From Limnephilus marmoratus (lineage: Eukaryota > Arthropoda > Insecta > Trichoptera > Limnephilidae), in assembly GCA_917880885.1 (NCBI GenBank), contig OU862912.1, positions 45,805,117-45,869,116 of the forward strand: a stretch of 64,000 bases of DNA, written 5' to 3'. The translations under genes and the position numbers were made by a program. This document shows, in pieces, positions 32,955 to 43,907 of the stretch. How positions within the stretch are numbered: position 1 is the first letter of the stretch; each line of letters begins with the position of its first letter. The notes below the pieces were generated by a model. The model saw only the letters and a list, made by a program, of their open reading frames with translations, made no database searches and was not told the origin of the DNA.

Positions 32955-33497
32955 TCAATCCGATCTCAGTTGGCGCCTGCGCATTCTTTGCAAAAATGTC
33001 AAAATAGCCCACTGGGCAAACGAAAAAAACCTTGTTTTTCTTGATTTATTATGGGAATCACGAATATATTTGGAACACAAGGTCACTAAAATATCCACAA
33101 TAGATTTCCAAATTCCCCAAAAGTTCCTTTACCTCAAAAATGAAACCACATTATATTTAAATTAGTATTTATTTTTTATTATTTAGTCATTTTCGAATTT
33201 GCTGACATCTTGGACCTAAATCAACTGTCTTTTTTTTTACGTCAGAAGATAGTTAAATAATTGCTATGCAAGCAATAATATTATTTTGTTTAGTTCTGAG
33301 CGAATGGAACTGACTCCATTTGACATTTATTTGACATGATCATGCTCATTAAAGAGCATGTGTGTTCAAATGTTGGCTTTGAGCACGCCCATTCACGAGA
33401 AAGCTCAAAACAGCCTGCTCATTTATGAAATGTGGCCAGTTGTCATCAACTGTAATTAATGAGCGTGCTCATAAGCCGGGTGTCAGTACCATTATTA

Positions 33498-33646
33498 TAA
33501 ATAAATAAAAAGAAAACACTTTGTTTACGTCACTTTATTGATATTTCTTCCGTCAATCAGAAATATCAATAAAGTGACGTAAACAAAGTGTTTTCTTTTT
33601 ATTTATTTAAAATGTCAAGTCACAATGTGTTTGCTTCTTTTGAAAA
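33498..33646. mobile_element. near-perfect 51-bp hairpin flanked by 13-bp direct repeats
   Basis: 33498-33548 and 33559-33609 are reverse complements over essentially their whole length around a 10-base loop; only the outermost bases are uncertain. The direct repeat ACCATTATTATAA lies at 33488-33500 and 33647-33659, as expected of a target duplication around a 146-bp insert. It is non-coding; the long TSD points to LINE-type insertion of a fold-back RNA or DNA. Confidence 0.65.
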
Positions 33647-33796
33647 ACCATTATTATAATCGGTCTTCTCATTGTGCGATGCTTTGTAGCCTATCGGTCT
33701 CCTCTTTGTGCGATGCTTCGTAGCGTCCCCACTCTTGTCTACTTTAGTTTTCTGAAGGTTTCATCCACCTCTACTGCATGTGAATTGCACAATCTG

Positions 33797-34232
33797 TTTT
33801 TTTTTTTACATATTCCAATGACGTTTTTACGTTTCTATAAGTTATTCCTATAAACAAATTGAATATACGAAGCAAAAATTCTAAACATATAATACCAACT
33901 TTTCCAACTCCCTCCCCTTCCCATATACCTTTCAGTGTAACAACATGGTTAGTGAGTCCAGGGACGTATAAAATTATCTCTCCCACTGGTGTGCAACGCC
34001 GTGTTCCAAGAGAGTCCTGCTGGAGACCTTTCTCCATCACCATCCTCTCCCAATCTGGCCTGCCACGGAGTTGATAGGCAGATGCATCCGCCACTAAGAT
34101 CCGGACAAACCTTTCCCAATGAACCCGGGCACCTCTGCTAAGTCGCCAAACTTAGCGAACCACTTGGAGGTGACCTACGGCAGAAGCGTTGGTAATCCAA
34201 TAAATGGTTCCCGGGGCGGCGGTACCCATACC
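33797..34232 (-). repeat. repeat R copy, minus orientation
   Basis: The GGTACC head lies at the right (AATGGTTCCCGGGGCGGCGG to 34230) and a T run at the left; the middle is diverged before about 33900. The 107-codon minus frame here is a by-product. Confidence 0.65.
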
Positions 34233-34367
34233 CGCCTCCCAAATCGAAAACATCCCAACCTGTCTTTACTAAAGACTCTCCAAGTGTTGTATTTTTATTC
34301 CGGAAAATAAATAATGAAACGAGTTCTTTGTTTAAAACCACTTTATTTTATTTTATACTAGCTGACC

Positions 34368-35043
34368 CGCAGAACTTCGTACCGCTTAAGAATCAATAAC
34401 TGTTGTGCTAACTTATGAGCTGAATGAAAATCAATTTTTTAAGTTATAAATTACACAATGAAGCAATTATTATCGATGAGCAACTTGTCCGTGGTTTGTT
34501 TTTGTTAGTATCAGAGATGGCGTTGTGTACGGATTTTTAATTTTTTGTGATTTTCTTACTTTTCCACTTACTTACGGGAATTGCGTTTCATTTTCTTTAT
34601 ACGGTTGAGAGAGATTTATTATAACTATTGTATTTTTCCTTTGGAGGGGTGCAGACATACGTTCACCGTTTGTCCCGTTTTCGAGTGTTGACATTTAGTG
34701 TGTAAGAAAGAGGGACAGCATTATATGTTTGAACAAAAGAAAAACAATCAACGCATTGACATTTGACGTTTTTGAATTTTTGGAATTCACTCACTACTCA
34801 ATATTATACTTATCGCAATATTTCTGCAGCTCTTTCAATAGATGAGAATTCGTTCCATACAAAATGTATGAGAAAAAGAATTTTCTTCGTAATTATTTTT
34901 TCGTGAATTTTTCCGATATTTTAATAGCTATTCTACTATTCGGGGCGGAGAAAAATCCAAAAATAAAGGTCATAAAAATCGGTCCAGTCGTTCTCGAGTT
35001 ATAAATGGTGTAACTAACCCGACTTTGTTGTATATATTAAAGA
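34368..35043 (-). mobile_element. Helitron-like element, 676 bp
   Basis: The minus strand begins TCTTTAATATATACAACAAA after A and ends GCGGGTCAGCTAG before T, canonical Helitron termini. It shares a core of about 190 bp with the long-TIR element at 45131-45811 (ACATACGTTCACCGTTTGTC, TTGACATTTGACGTTTTTGA). Confidence 0.7.
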
Positions 35044-35440
35044 TTCGTCGACCGGTTTGGGTTTTACTCAACCTTCTTCAGGACAATAAACATATAAACT
35101 AAATTATAGTACAGAGGAAGATTAAGAGGTAAACATAATAGAAAGAGAGAGCATATGAGAGGGAGGTAACATCAGTGACTAGTTGGTGGAATGGTAGGGG
35201 GGGGGGGCAAAAGGAGGGTGGCGATTACACAGGGAGAAAGTGAACAACTTTAAAACCGGACTGTCGGTTAATTCCATTTGTTTGTTAAGAGCGTTTAACC
35301 AGCCAGCGGCCGATAATCCACATTTAGTCGAAAGATGTTCTTACGATCGTACAGGGCGGTTCCAATGAGAAAGATTAATTATTCTCCGTACCAGATTTTT
35401 AAAATTATATCTCAATATCGAATTTATTTCATTCCAAATT
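35044..35440 (-). repeat. Penelope-like terminal fragment with hammerhead-like motif
   Basis: On the minus strand (35087-35045): GUC, CUGAAGA, A, a GGUU/AACC stem, CAAA (GAAA expected), CCGGUC, GAC. Stem I (GUC/GAC) and the cleavage triplet fit a Penelope-type hammerhead; G to C in GAAA would disable it. Adjacent sequence to about 35440 is probably the same element. Confidence 0.4.
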
Positions 35441-35449
35441 TGCTTTAAT

Positions 35450-36860
35450 TTATACCTACATCCAAAAATGCTGAAAGGCGTGATGATAAAACCATTAAAA
35501 TTATGTACTTATTGTAATTATTTTTTGATCATAAGTATTTATCATTTTTCAATAATGTCTAAGCAAAATAAGAATGTAAAAAAATCTGAAATATATTAGT
35601 TTGTAAGTCCGCAAATAAATACACAAACGAACCAATTTTCGTCAAGAAACACATGTACGTATATATTTTTTAATGATTTTCTTTAAACTAAAATTAAAAT
35701 TCTGAAACATACGTTTACCAGATAATGTATTGATTTATTTTACTGCATGATTAGGTATATGATTTGAAATGAGTGTTGTATAATACAAAATCTTTTTTGA
35801 AAATTTAACAAATCTGCCAATGACCTATGGTATAACCTTATTATACCTACTAAAAATAAACATTTTTTTCTCAAAATTTAAAAAATAAGTTTACTGGATA
35901 AAAGAACAATCTTTCGAAATCAATTTATATTTTTTTTGTGGAAAAGAGTCAATACATCTAAAATCTGATTTAAAAATGACATATTTCTGGTTTTCTCTGG
36001 TATATACTCTGGTATACTCAATTTGGCAATTATTTTTCTTTGATTTTGATATCTCTAATACTTCTAAATTATTGTTGTTGATAAATATGTTGTTTTGTTC
36101 ATGATTCATGACTATCTGTGACTCCGCACTGATAACTACGTGATTATAGGTTTGACAGTAATGCTGTATTAACCACGTAGTTTCATAATCGTATACGGGA
36201 GTTTATATCTCAAGAACCTTTTCATGAAGGCTGTGAATGTAGGCGGTTTTTCCAGTAGGCGGTTTTTTTGTCTAGTAGACAACCAAGGTTTCATAAAAAA
36301 ATATTTTTGGTTGTGTGGTGAAATACTTTTTTAACCAAGGTGTCTGGGATTATCGCATAAATACATTTAAACTTTTTCGAATTTTCGAGCTATGAATTAT
36401 CGAGTTACACAAGTTAAAAATGAATCTCGAATAAACCTTTTATTTCGATTGACGTCAACGTTACATTGGTTTCCTGCATACGACGACTATTAAACTGACA
36501 AAAATCATTTAGTGTAAGTGTCAACGACTGGGTACGCAGTATCTATCGAGCGACAAAGCCGACAAACGTATTGATTCATCGTTGACATCTGATACGGCAA
36601 GTGGATGTGTAAATCGGCCTTTATATGAAGATAATGGCTACATCGCCTTCGGACAATAGATTGACAATGAAAGTGTTACGCGATTCGATTCTTAAGTCCG
36701 ATTTACCTTGGCCGATATAATTTAAACTTAAATCAAAGACCAAACCGATACTTCGGCTATTCAAAAGTGTGTCAAAAACATCGATTTCTCTCGTGGGAAA
36801 ATACGAATTGGTTATGATTTCCGCATTTGCAAAAAAATACTGTGTCTCTCCGTTTGCATT
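35450..36860. other. AT-rich stretch, no gene recognised
   Basis: Small ORFs only. No termini or exon-like series found. Confidence 0.5.
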
Positions 36861-36867
36861 TTTTTCT

Positions 36868-37092
36868 CGGAAACCTCATTTTCCATCCCTACAAGTTAGT
36901 CATTTAACAAACATTATTGACCGGTGAGTGGCTGAGTTGGCATCGCGTTTGGATCCCACCCAGGTGTCCTAGATTTTCCACTTTGTTCAAAGAAACCTCA
37001 TTTTCTATCCCTATAAGTTAGTAATTTAAAAAACATCATTGACCTGTCAGTGGCTGAGTTGGCATTGCGTTTGGATCCCACCCAGGCATCCT
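36868..37092 (+). repeat. two-unit tandem repeat with pol III A-box-like word
   Basis: Two units about 126 bp apart share AAACCTCATTTTC.ATCCCTA, CAGTGGCTGAGTTGGCAT or GAGTGGCTGAGTTGGCAT, and GCGTTTGGATCCCACCCAGG. TGGCTGAGTTGG matches the tRNA A box, so a tRNA-derived repeat is likely. Confidence 0.5.
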
Positions 37093-37094
37093 GT

Positions 37095-37995
37095 ATTCAA
37101 TGCCTCGGCTGGCTAAGTCCTCCATTTCGACACAAACAACATTTTCTGCTCACTGTGGTGGTAGTAGGAGATTTTCGTACGTTTTCAGGTTATTCATAAT
37201 CCGGGAATGTTTGTCTTTGTTAAAAAAACATTAAAAAATTAAATGTAAAAACTCTTATTTTCTCTTTTCTCTAATTTTCACAAAGTATCTTTGTGTTTTG
37301 GGAAAACCGGTTGTCAATACATAGTTCACAGAACTTTTTGAAGCCTTGTTGTAATGTCGGCAATTTTTTGACAAAAATGATATTATCAATATACAAAAGA
37401 TAAACGGCCGATGATTCAGACTTCGAATTGGTGGTTTATGATGTGGATTATATAATACGTTAATACTACAATAAAAAAATTGTTGTGTTGTCATTTCCGT
37501 GGAAGATTATTAGCATTATGGCCTCGTTAAATGAAAAGTTATTTACTTGCATATCGATCGTCTCACACATTTCGCCAGGCCAAGGAAGGACTCAAGATCT
37601 TGTTATTTTCTTTAACTCGACAAGTGATAAGCAATACGATAATATTTATATTTAGTGGAAATGACGAATAAAACGTCGTGAAGTTTTTAGTACTGAGTAT
37701 TAATTATCGTGCGTGAATCACAGCGTCTTTGCAAGTTTTTGTATTAAAATACATGAAACTTTCTGTAGTGTAGTCTACTAGCTGGTAGGCCGCATACTTA
37801 TATCTGTTCAACTAATTTTCATGATTTTCCAATGCAAAAATCGTCCGAATAAAATTTTATTGGACGGTACGCACGTATCAATTAAGCGGTATCAATTAAA
37901 TAAAATTTTCTTAGGACGGTATCCATGAACCAGTGAAAATATCAGTCTAATGCGTAATGGTTTGAGAAGTAGCAGAACTAATATTGGGCAGCATT
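37095..37995. other. stretch without a recognised gene
   Basis: The 79-codon minus frame at 37255-37494 has no recognisable domain; no other signal. Confidence 0.45.
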
Positions 37996-38002
37996 TCCTT
38001 AA

Positions 38003-38527
38003 GTGCCTCCGTTCACGGAGATACTTACAAGATACTCGATCCTCGTGAGCGTATCATACGCGCCGATCGTAAGTACCCCCCGTACGATTTTGCTGGTGCC
38101 CTTTCACGGCGCTACGCGGTGGCTGTCGGTTTCCAATCAGCATCACGATATCGACAGTGCTGATCGCACGCGACGCTCGCATCATTTGTGTCTGATACTT
38201 ATTCGTTTGACAAGAATGGCGTCGGAACATGAAAGTAATGTTAGATTTGTTCTGGAAGTGGAAAAAATGCATGTTTACATAACTATACTTCAGAATACGT
38301 AAGAAACGATTTAGTGGAGAAGGCATGGATTGATGTTGGAAAAAAAGTCATATGACATCGCATGGCAGCGTGTTCACTCCGCGGCTGCACGTGAAAAATG
38401 ATCAAGTTCAGTACATTTCGGATAGCGCCGTGTACGGAGACTAGCATTAAAAAGTGGTATATCAGCAGGGTACTTGTGGTTTCGTCACAATTACTTAGAT
38501 TGTAAGTATCTCCATGAACGGAGGGCC
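38003..38527 (+). mobile_element. Harbinger-type element, 525 bp, TAA target duplication
   Basis: GTGCCTCCGTTCACGGAGAT and, reversed, GGCCCTCCGTTCATGGAGAT form TIRs of about 26 bp. TAA flanks both ends (38000-38002, 38528-38530), the three-base TWA duplication of PIF/Harbinger. The interior holds a MADF-like relic. Confidence 0.65.
38216..38345 (+). pseudogene. MADF-domain relic inside Harbinger-type element
   Basis: MASEHESNVRFVLEVEK opens at 38216. After a shift near 38265 another frame reads CLHNYTSEYVRNDLVEKAW followed by IDVGKKV. This follows the MADF pattern (a Val/Ile-Glu start, then LY..Y..Y, then K..W..I). MADF or Myb-like DNA-binding partners are encoded by PIF/Harbinger elements, so this is most likely the element's second gene. 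One frameshift, then an early stop. Confidence 0.6.
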
Positions 38528-38534
38528 TAAAAGT

Positions 38535-39020
38535 TAAATGATGTATCACCGGAAGACCGTACTTTTAAACAATTTGTACACTAAAATATTAATTATTATG
38601 ATTAATTATTAATTATTACTTCTATTATGTAACCGCTGTATTCAACTGTCACAAAATTTTAATTTACTTTTATCTAAAAAACAAAGTATGTATGTAAATA
38701 TTTAATATACCAATATATAATTTATCTTTTTTATCTTTTTACATACATATATATATATATTTGTTTAAATACACACATTTCTTTTGGAACAAACATAATA
38801 TGTGATTTACTCGCCTCGGAACAGACTTTGTCTAGTGAGGCGGGTAAAAGAAAAGAAAACAATGTAAATAACCATGAAACTAAATAAACGCCCGGGTTGC
38901 CGGCACTGAAACTGAAAACTGAAAAATGACGAGTATCTATGGATAGGAGCCAAATATAGAGTTTTGCGTTAGGTTGCCAGGACGTGATTACATATTTAGA
39001 TAAAGTTATAAAAAATGTAT
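38535..39020. other. AT-rich stretch, nothing recognised
   Basis: Includes an (AT)n run at 38745-38760; no gene. Confidence 0.5.
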
Positions 39021-39024
39021 GTAA

Positions 39025-39427
39025 TCTTTATATATAAAAATGTATTTTTCTGTGTTTTTCCTGTATGCATTCGCGGTAGGTAAAAGGGACGCGGGAGGGA
39101 AACGGGGACGAGAACGGTGACACATGGGATAGGATACACAGGGGAGGGGTGGGGGATGAGTATGGGGCAGAGGGCGGGAGGGATTGCAAAGGAGACAGGA
39201 TAGTATCTGTTTGGGATAGCAGGGGCTAAATTTTAAAAAATCCATGCTTCTCACACGAACTTCGTATCGTATGTGACCTGCATACGCGTCAGAAAACCAT
39301 TTGATTTATTCGTGCAGGCAGCAGACGGAAAAAAACTATGTGTTACAAAAGTCCTTCATTAAACGGAATTAAAACAAACACTTTATTTCTTCGAGTGGCA
39401 TTGTAACGCATGCCGGGTACTCGCTAG
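39025..39427 (+). mobile_element. Helitron-like element, 403 bp
   Basis: TCTTTATATATAAAAATG after A; ends ACGCATGCCGGGTACTCGCTAG before T. G-rich purine block at 39090-39190. Related to the copies at 14542 and 41703. Confidence 0.75.
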
Positions 39428-39595
39428 TATACTAGAAAATATATCACTACTGGATCACTGGAATTGTATAACTGTCTAAAATAATGCACGAGGCACCGAA
39501 AATGTAAAAAAAAGCATGGCAATTAAAAATTTACCGATCTTGTGCAATGGAAGGTTTGACTCATCTAATGTCGTATTATATCCAGTTCTCTAAAG

Positions 39596-40424
39596 CAGCG
39601 TTTCCCAACCTTTTTCAGCCACGGACCCCTAGGAAATCGAGCACAATTTTCAAGGACCCCCTTAATATGTCGCCTAACTATGTTGTTTAAATTTTTCTGG
39701 CATATTTTCAGCAGATAATGCCTCCCTATGAATGCAGCAATGATATATGAATGATAAATAGATGGATTTATCTTCTTCATGCGCGCCTGAAGTTCTACTC
39801 GTGTACCGGTCACAGCCCGAGCACCGTCGGTACTATGTAACTGATACACCGCCATCCCACATTATTTCATGAGTGGACATAAAGTTGTTCAATACTTCCA
39901 TTATTGTTTCGCCTATACTGTGCGAAGGCAGAGGCTTACATAATAAAAAATCCTCACTTATGCTGTAGTTGTGTTCGTGACGAACATTTGCAAGCAAGTT
40001 TGCGGCATTGCTAATATCTGTGCTCTCATCTAATTGCAAAGCATAAAATCTGCTCGCTTTAATGTTCAAAATCAGCTGTTCCTTAACATTTCCTGACATT
40101 TCATCAATTCTCTTCTTCGCTGTGCTGTTTGTTGGTAACGATATAATCGTTTGAAGCTTTGTCTCCCAACATAGCCGAAAACCTAATTTTAGCGCACGGT
40201 TATGTTAATTTTTCAGCAATGTTGTGGGGCTTACCACTCTTTAGAACTAACAAGGATAGTTGGTAGGACGCTAATACAGCACTTTCCTTATTGTTCCCAG
40301 TAGCTGTCTTAATCATTGTTTAGAGTCTTAATCATTGGTATTGGTCCAGAGATGAGACTGCGGACCCCCGTGCATATATTCGCGCACCCCCAGGGGTCCG
40401 CGGACCACAGGTTAAGAAACACTG
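39596..40424 (-). mobile_element. hAT element, 829 bp, perfect 8-bp TSDs
   Basis: TIRs CAGCGTTTCCCAACC and, reversed, CAGTGTTTCTTAACC, each followed inwards by CGGACCCCT. TSD CTCTAAAG at 39588-39595 and 40425-40432. Internal minus-strand transposase pieces; a deletion derivative. Confidence 0.85.
39600..40190 (-). pseudogene. hAT transposase fragment (ZBED/Charlie-like)
   Basis: From about 40150 the minus strand reads SLPTNSTAKKRIDEMSGNVK and continues through KASRFYALQLDESTDISNAA, carrying the first catalytic aspartate (LDESTD), then EDFLLCKPLPSHSIGETIME. A one-base shift near 39840 leads into TDGARAVTGTRVELQARMK, the second conserved DGA..TG block, and a further decayed stretch to 39600. 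The N-terminal BED finger and the C-terminal dimerisation domain are absent. About 250 residues of the central RNase-H-like domain remain. Confidence 0.8.
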
Positions 40425-40439
40425 CTCTAAAGTAACCGA

Positions 40440-40740
40440 TGCGTCTCGTGGTGCGGTGCACAAGGTGTCTTCCAACACAAATGTTTCAGCATAGATTGCA
40501 CGTGACCTTATGACTGCATCTTCTGTTGCAATGTTGCAACTTCATATAAATAACGTCACTCTGTCTTTTTTATCATATCTCGCGTTAAACTCGTAACAAC
40601 AGAAAATGTAAGAAATGTAATAAAAACTGGATAAAATCAACGTTTACAAAGAAGTTTTTTTGATTTTTGATTTATTTTTTCAGATCATTATAATAGATTT
40701 TTCCCTTTTTAAATACATGTATTTGTATTTCACTTTTGTT
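40440..40740. other. spacer between two hAT elements
   Basis: No gene or repeat recognised. Confidence 0.5.
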
Positions 40741-40889
40741 TGTTTAAATCATAGGTTCCCAACGTGGGCGATAACGCCCCCTTGGGGGCGTTTCAGATCT
40801 TCAGGGGGGCGGTAGAAGACAAAGAGAAAATTGGGGGGCGTATCAGACTTTCAGGGGGGCGGTAGGAGACCCAGAGAAATCCATAGCTA

Positions 40890-43720
40890 GTTTACTAGCA
40901 CATATCGAAGAAGTCGAAGACATGCTAAAAGAATACGAACTGCACTTGGTGATGATGAGCGAAACCTATATTACCGAAGAAATTAACCAAAATGAAACAA
41001 CATTTCAGGGCTATTCGACAATTAGATGCGACTCATTTAGCAGGCATACAGGTGGAGTTATCACATTAATTCTGTAGTGTATGTGTGTGAGTGTGTAAAC
41101 AATATCTCTTACAAAGTCACAACAAATGCGGTACTAGATAAAAATAATACCTGGATACCTACTGGCTATTGAAGGATTTTAAGCTGGGAACCTATGCAGC
41201 TATTTGTCATTCCCCAAATCAAAATGATACAAAATTCTTAGATTTTTTTGAAGAATGGTGCCATTAGCAAACAAATAAATCATCTGTGGAGATTTTAATA
41301 TTCAATACAAAAAGCACAAGATTACAAATCATCATAAATTGCCTAGGTTGGAAGCAACTTGTCAAAAATTATACAAGAATATGAAAAAAATCTAAAACCA
41401 TGGTTGATTTGGTAATTTCAAATGACTTTTACGCGGAAGTTAATGCTGCGGAAGAATTCAAAATCAATCTGATCACGAAACAATTATTACAAAAATTAGA
41501 TATAATAGTCTGAAGTCTCAGGGAACACGAAGTATAATATATATACAGGAATAAAAAGAACTATAATAAGGATAAATTGTGTACGGCATTACAAAACAAA
41601 AAGTGGATCTGCGATAACCAAGGAAATTTAGACAGAAAAGCCGATGAACTAATAGGACACCTGAAACCAGTAGTAAATGAACTAAAGCCTACAACGAATA
41701 TATCTATAATATAAAAATGAATCGCTAAATGTGTTGCTAAGCGCAAATCTCGAGATCAGCTGAACCGATTTCGCTAATTCTTCTTTTAGAATATTCCTTG
41801 AAGTACGAGGATGGTTCTTACGGAGAGAAAAATTAAGAAAATTGCGCAAAAATTGGATAATTTCAGAAACCTATTACTAACCTAAACGACTATCGCACGT
41901 TTGATAGTACGCGTGTTTGAGAATGACATTTTGCAAAACAATGATTGTTAAATAAAATTCTATTTTTGAAAATCTTTAAGTTGATAAATTTATTTATAGT
42001 AGGTACTCCCCTGATAGTTTGAATCGAATCAAGAATTTTAGATATTTTAAATAGGTACCAAATTAAATATACATGAAAAATGGAAATTTGAATAAAAATT
42101 GTAAAAGGTGGCACGCGGGCTGTTTAAAAACTGAATGTACTGGGGATTGAATATATGGAACGCGGGAGGAGGGTTGGCGGGACGAAGGAGCGGTAAAGGG
42201 AAGAGGAAAGGCGGGGCAGGTGGAAGGCGAACGCGAGAGGGGGGAGGGAAACCTGGTAGGGGGAGGGGTACCTGGGAGGGGGGAGGAGAAATCGGGAGAA
42301 GGGTTTGCGGGACGGGGGAAGGGGGGGAGTGGAGTGGGGAGAGGGAAGGGGAGGCGGAAGGGGAACGGGACGAATGGAAAAGGACACTCAGGGAGAAACA
42401 ATTTCTTTATTAAATGGCATAGCAACGCATCCCGGGACCAGCTAGTATTTATAATAAAATGAATTCCTGTTTCCCTTGGTAACGCCATCATTTCGCTTTT
42501 TTTAAAGTTTCCCAATACTTTGTAGAAGGTTTTTCGGAAAGAAAATTTAAGAAAATTCAGAATCGGTTCCCGATGGAGTTGAAGATGATAAAATTAAAAT
42601 AGCCAAATTTATACTCTAAGTGTCGAAAACATAAGAGTATTTCATTATTCACAGATACTTCTTCTCAATCATCGGAAAGAAGAGAAAATAATAATATTTT
42701 CAGGTATCAGTGAGTATTTAATGAAAATTTTTAATACGATGACGCAAAAATCATCGACGCCTGGAATTACTATAGGCATAGTTAAATTTAAGTAGTTGCA
42801 CTAATAAATTAATCTGTGTTAAAGGGAATTTTTCCGCAGTCGTGGAAAACTTCCATAATAACACCAGTGCCCAAAATAATAAACGCTAAAAATTTTGAAA
42901 ACCTCAGAAATATAAATGGATAACCTAAATATGAACAAATACTAGAATCCATAGTTAAAGAACAGATGAGAAAATTTATTGAAAAAAAAATATCATTCTT
43001 GTAAAACAGCAGGGTTTAGAAAAAAATATTCATAATGGAAAACCAGTATGGATCAGATGAAAATCACAATAGTAGTGTTCTTGGATTTTAGACGTGTTTT
43101 TGAAAAGATAGAGAAATACTAATATAAAATTAAAAATAGAAAACAAAGAAACAAAATTGGAGATGCTATATCTGAAGAACAACAAGTAAACCTCGGAATT
43201 CCTCAAGGATCTGTGTTGGGACCGCTCCAATTTATTAAGTATATATATTAATGATATAGTGAAGTGCCTAAAGTGCTGTTCTATCAAATTTTTGCTGATG
43301 ACACTCTTTTATATATTATACCAAATAATATGGAAGATGCATTGTCAAAAAACGCTTTTTTAAGAATACTTTTATATTATATATTAAACTGAAAATAAAA
43401 GTAAGTTCATGGTATTAGAGAAGAAACTCAACGAAATTACTACCCTAAATATAGATAATCAAAATATTGACGAAGTAGAAGAAATTAAATACTCAGGAAT
43501 CATAATCTATAACAAATTAAAATAAAACACTAACTTTGAAATGTTAAATTAAAAAATTGTAGAAGATTAAAAAGAAAAAGAAAAGCAGGATAAAGAGATA
43601 GTTAGACGTCAAAACACGGAAATTGATCTATAATACCACTGTAGCGTGTCAAGTGAATTACTGCATAAGTGTAATCTTTCTGAGCAATAAAACTCAAGTA
43701 AAAAAAATGAAAATAATTCA
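40890..43720 (+). pseudogene. LINE relic with endonuclease and RT motifs
   Basis: Plus-strand order: an endonuclease-like start near 40900 (AHIEEVEDMLKEYELHLVMM, then SETYITEE), a middle part with NDFYAEVNAAEEF, the inserted Helitron, then RT motifs. These are FPQSW-like near 42830 in another frame, motif A VVFLDFRRVFEKI near 43080, motif B NLGIPQGSVLGPL near 43190 and motif C FADDTLLYI near 43290. Stops and shifts are frequent and much is deleted. By motif order it belongs to the jockey/CR1-like RVT_1 LINEs. DNA around 43140-43240 is nearly identical to the minus-strand copy at 8050-8130. Confidence 0.8.
41703..42445 (+). mobile_element. Helitron-like element, 743 bp, inside the LINE
   Basis: TCTATAATATAAAAATGAAT after A; ends GCATCCCGGGACCAGCTAG before T. 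The 5' part has ATGTGTTGCTAAGCGC, common at Helitron starts. 42160-42400 is almost pure G/A on the plus strand, giving spurious Gly/Arg- or Pro/Ser-rich frames. Confidence 0.8.
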
Positions 43721-43724
43721 GAAC

Positions 43725-43907
43725 GGTTCCATGCCAACTCAGAATTAAACCATCTCAGAAACACCTCAGAGAGGTCATTGAAAGCAATGAAAAAATAATT
43801 TTAAAATTGCCGGTAACCCTAACCTATCTTAACTTTTTTTTTTTCATCACTCTTTAGTGATCTTTATGAGGTGCTGAGTTGGTTTCATTCTGAGTTGGCC
43901 GGTCACC
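43725..43907. repeat. MITE M, copy 1
   Basis: CCAACTCAGAATTAAACC and, reversed, CCAACTCAGAATGAAACC. Same element as 49335-49519. The centre has AACCCTAACCTA.CTTAAC. Confidence 0.75.

Larger units (their letters stand above)
32315..33775. repeat. dispersed repeat A, split by a 1.26-kb insertion
   Basis: Left half to 32400 and right half from 33661 match 3620-3835. The insertion 32401-33660 contains the 67-bp satellite and a hairpin element. The right half also has a local duplication of CGGTCT..CTTTGTGCGATGCTTCGTAG-like text. Confidence 0.65.

Noticed and set aside
42063..42515. 150-codon Pro/Ser-rich frame and its Gly/Arg-rich opposite frames
   Set aside because: By-products of the purine-rich block in the Helitron at 41703-42445.
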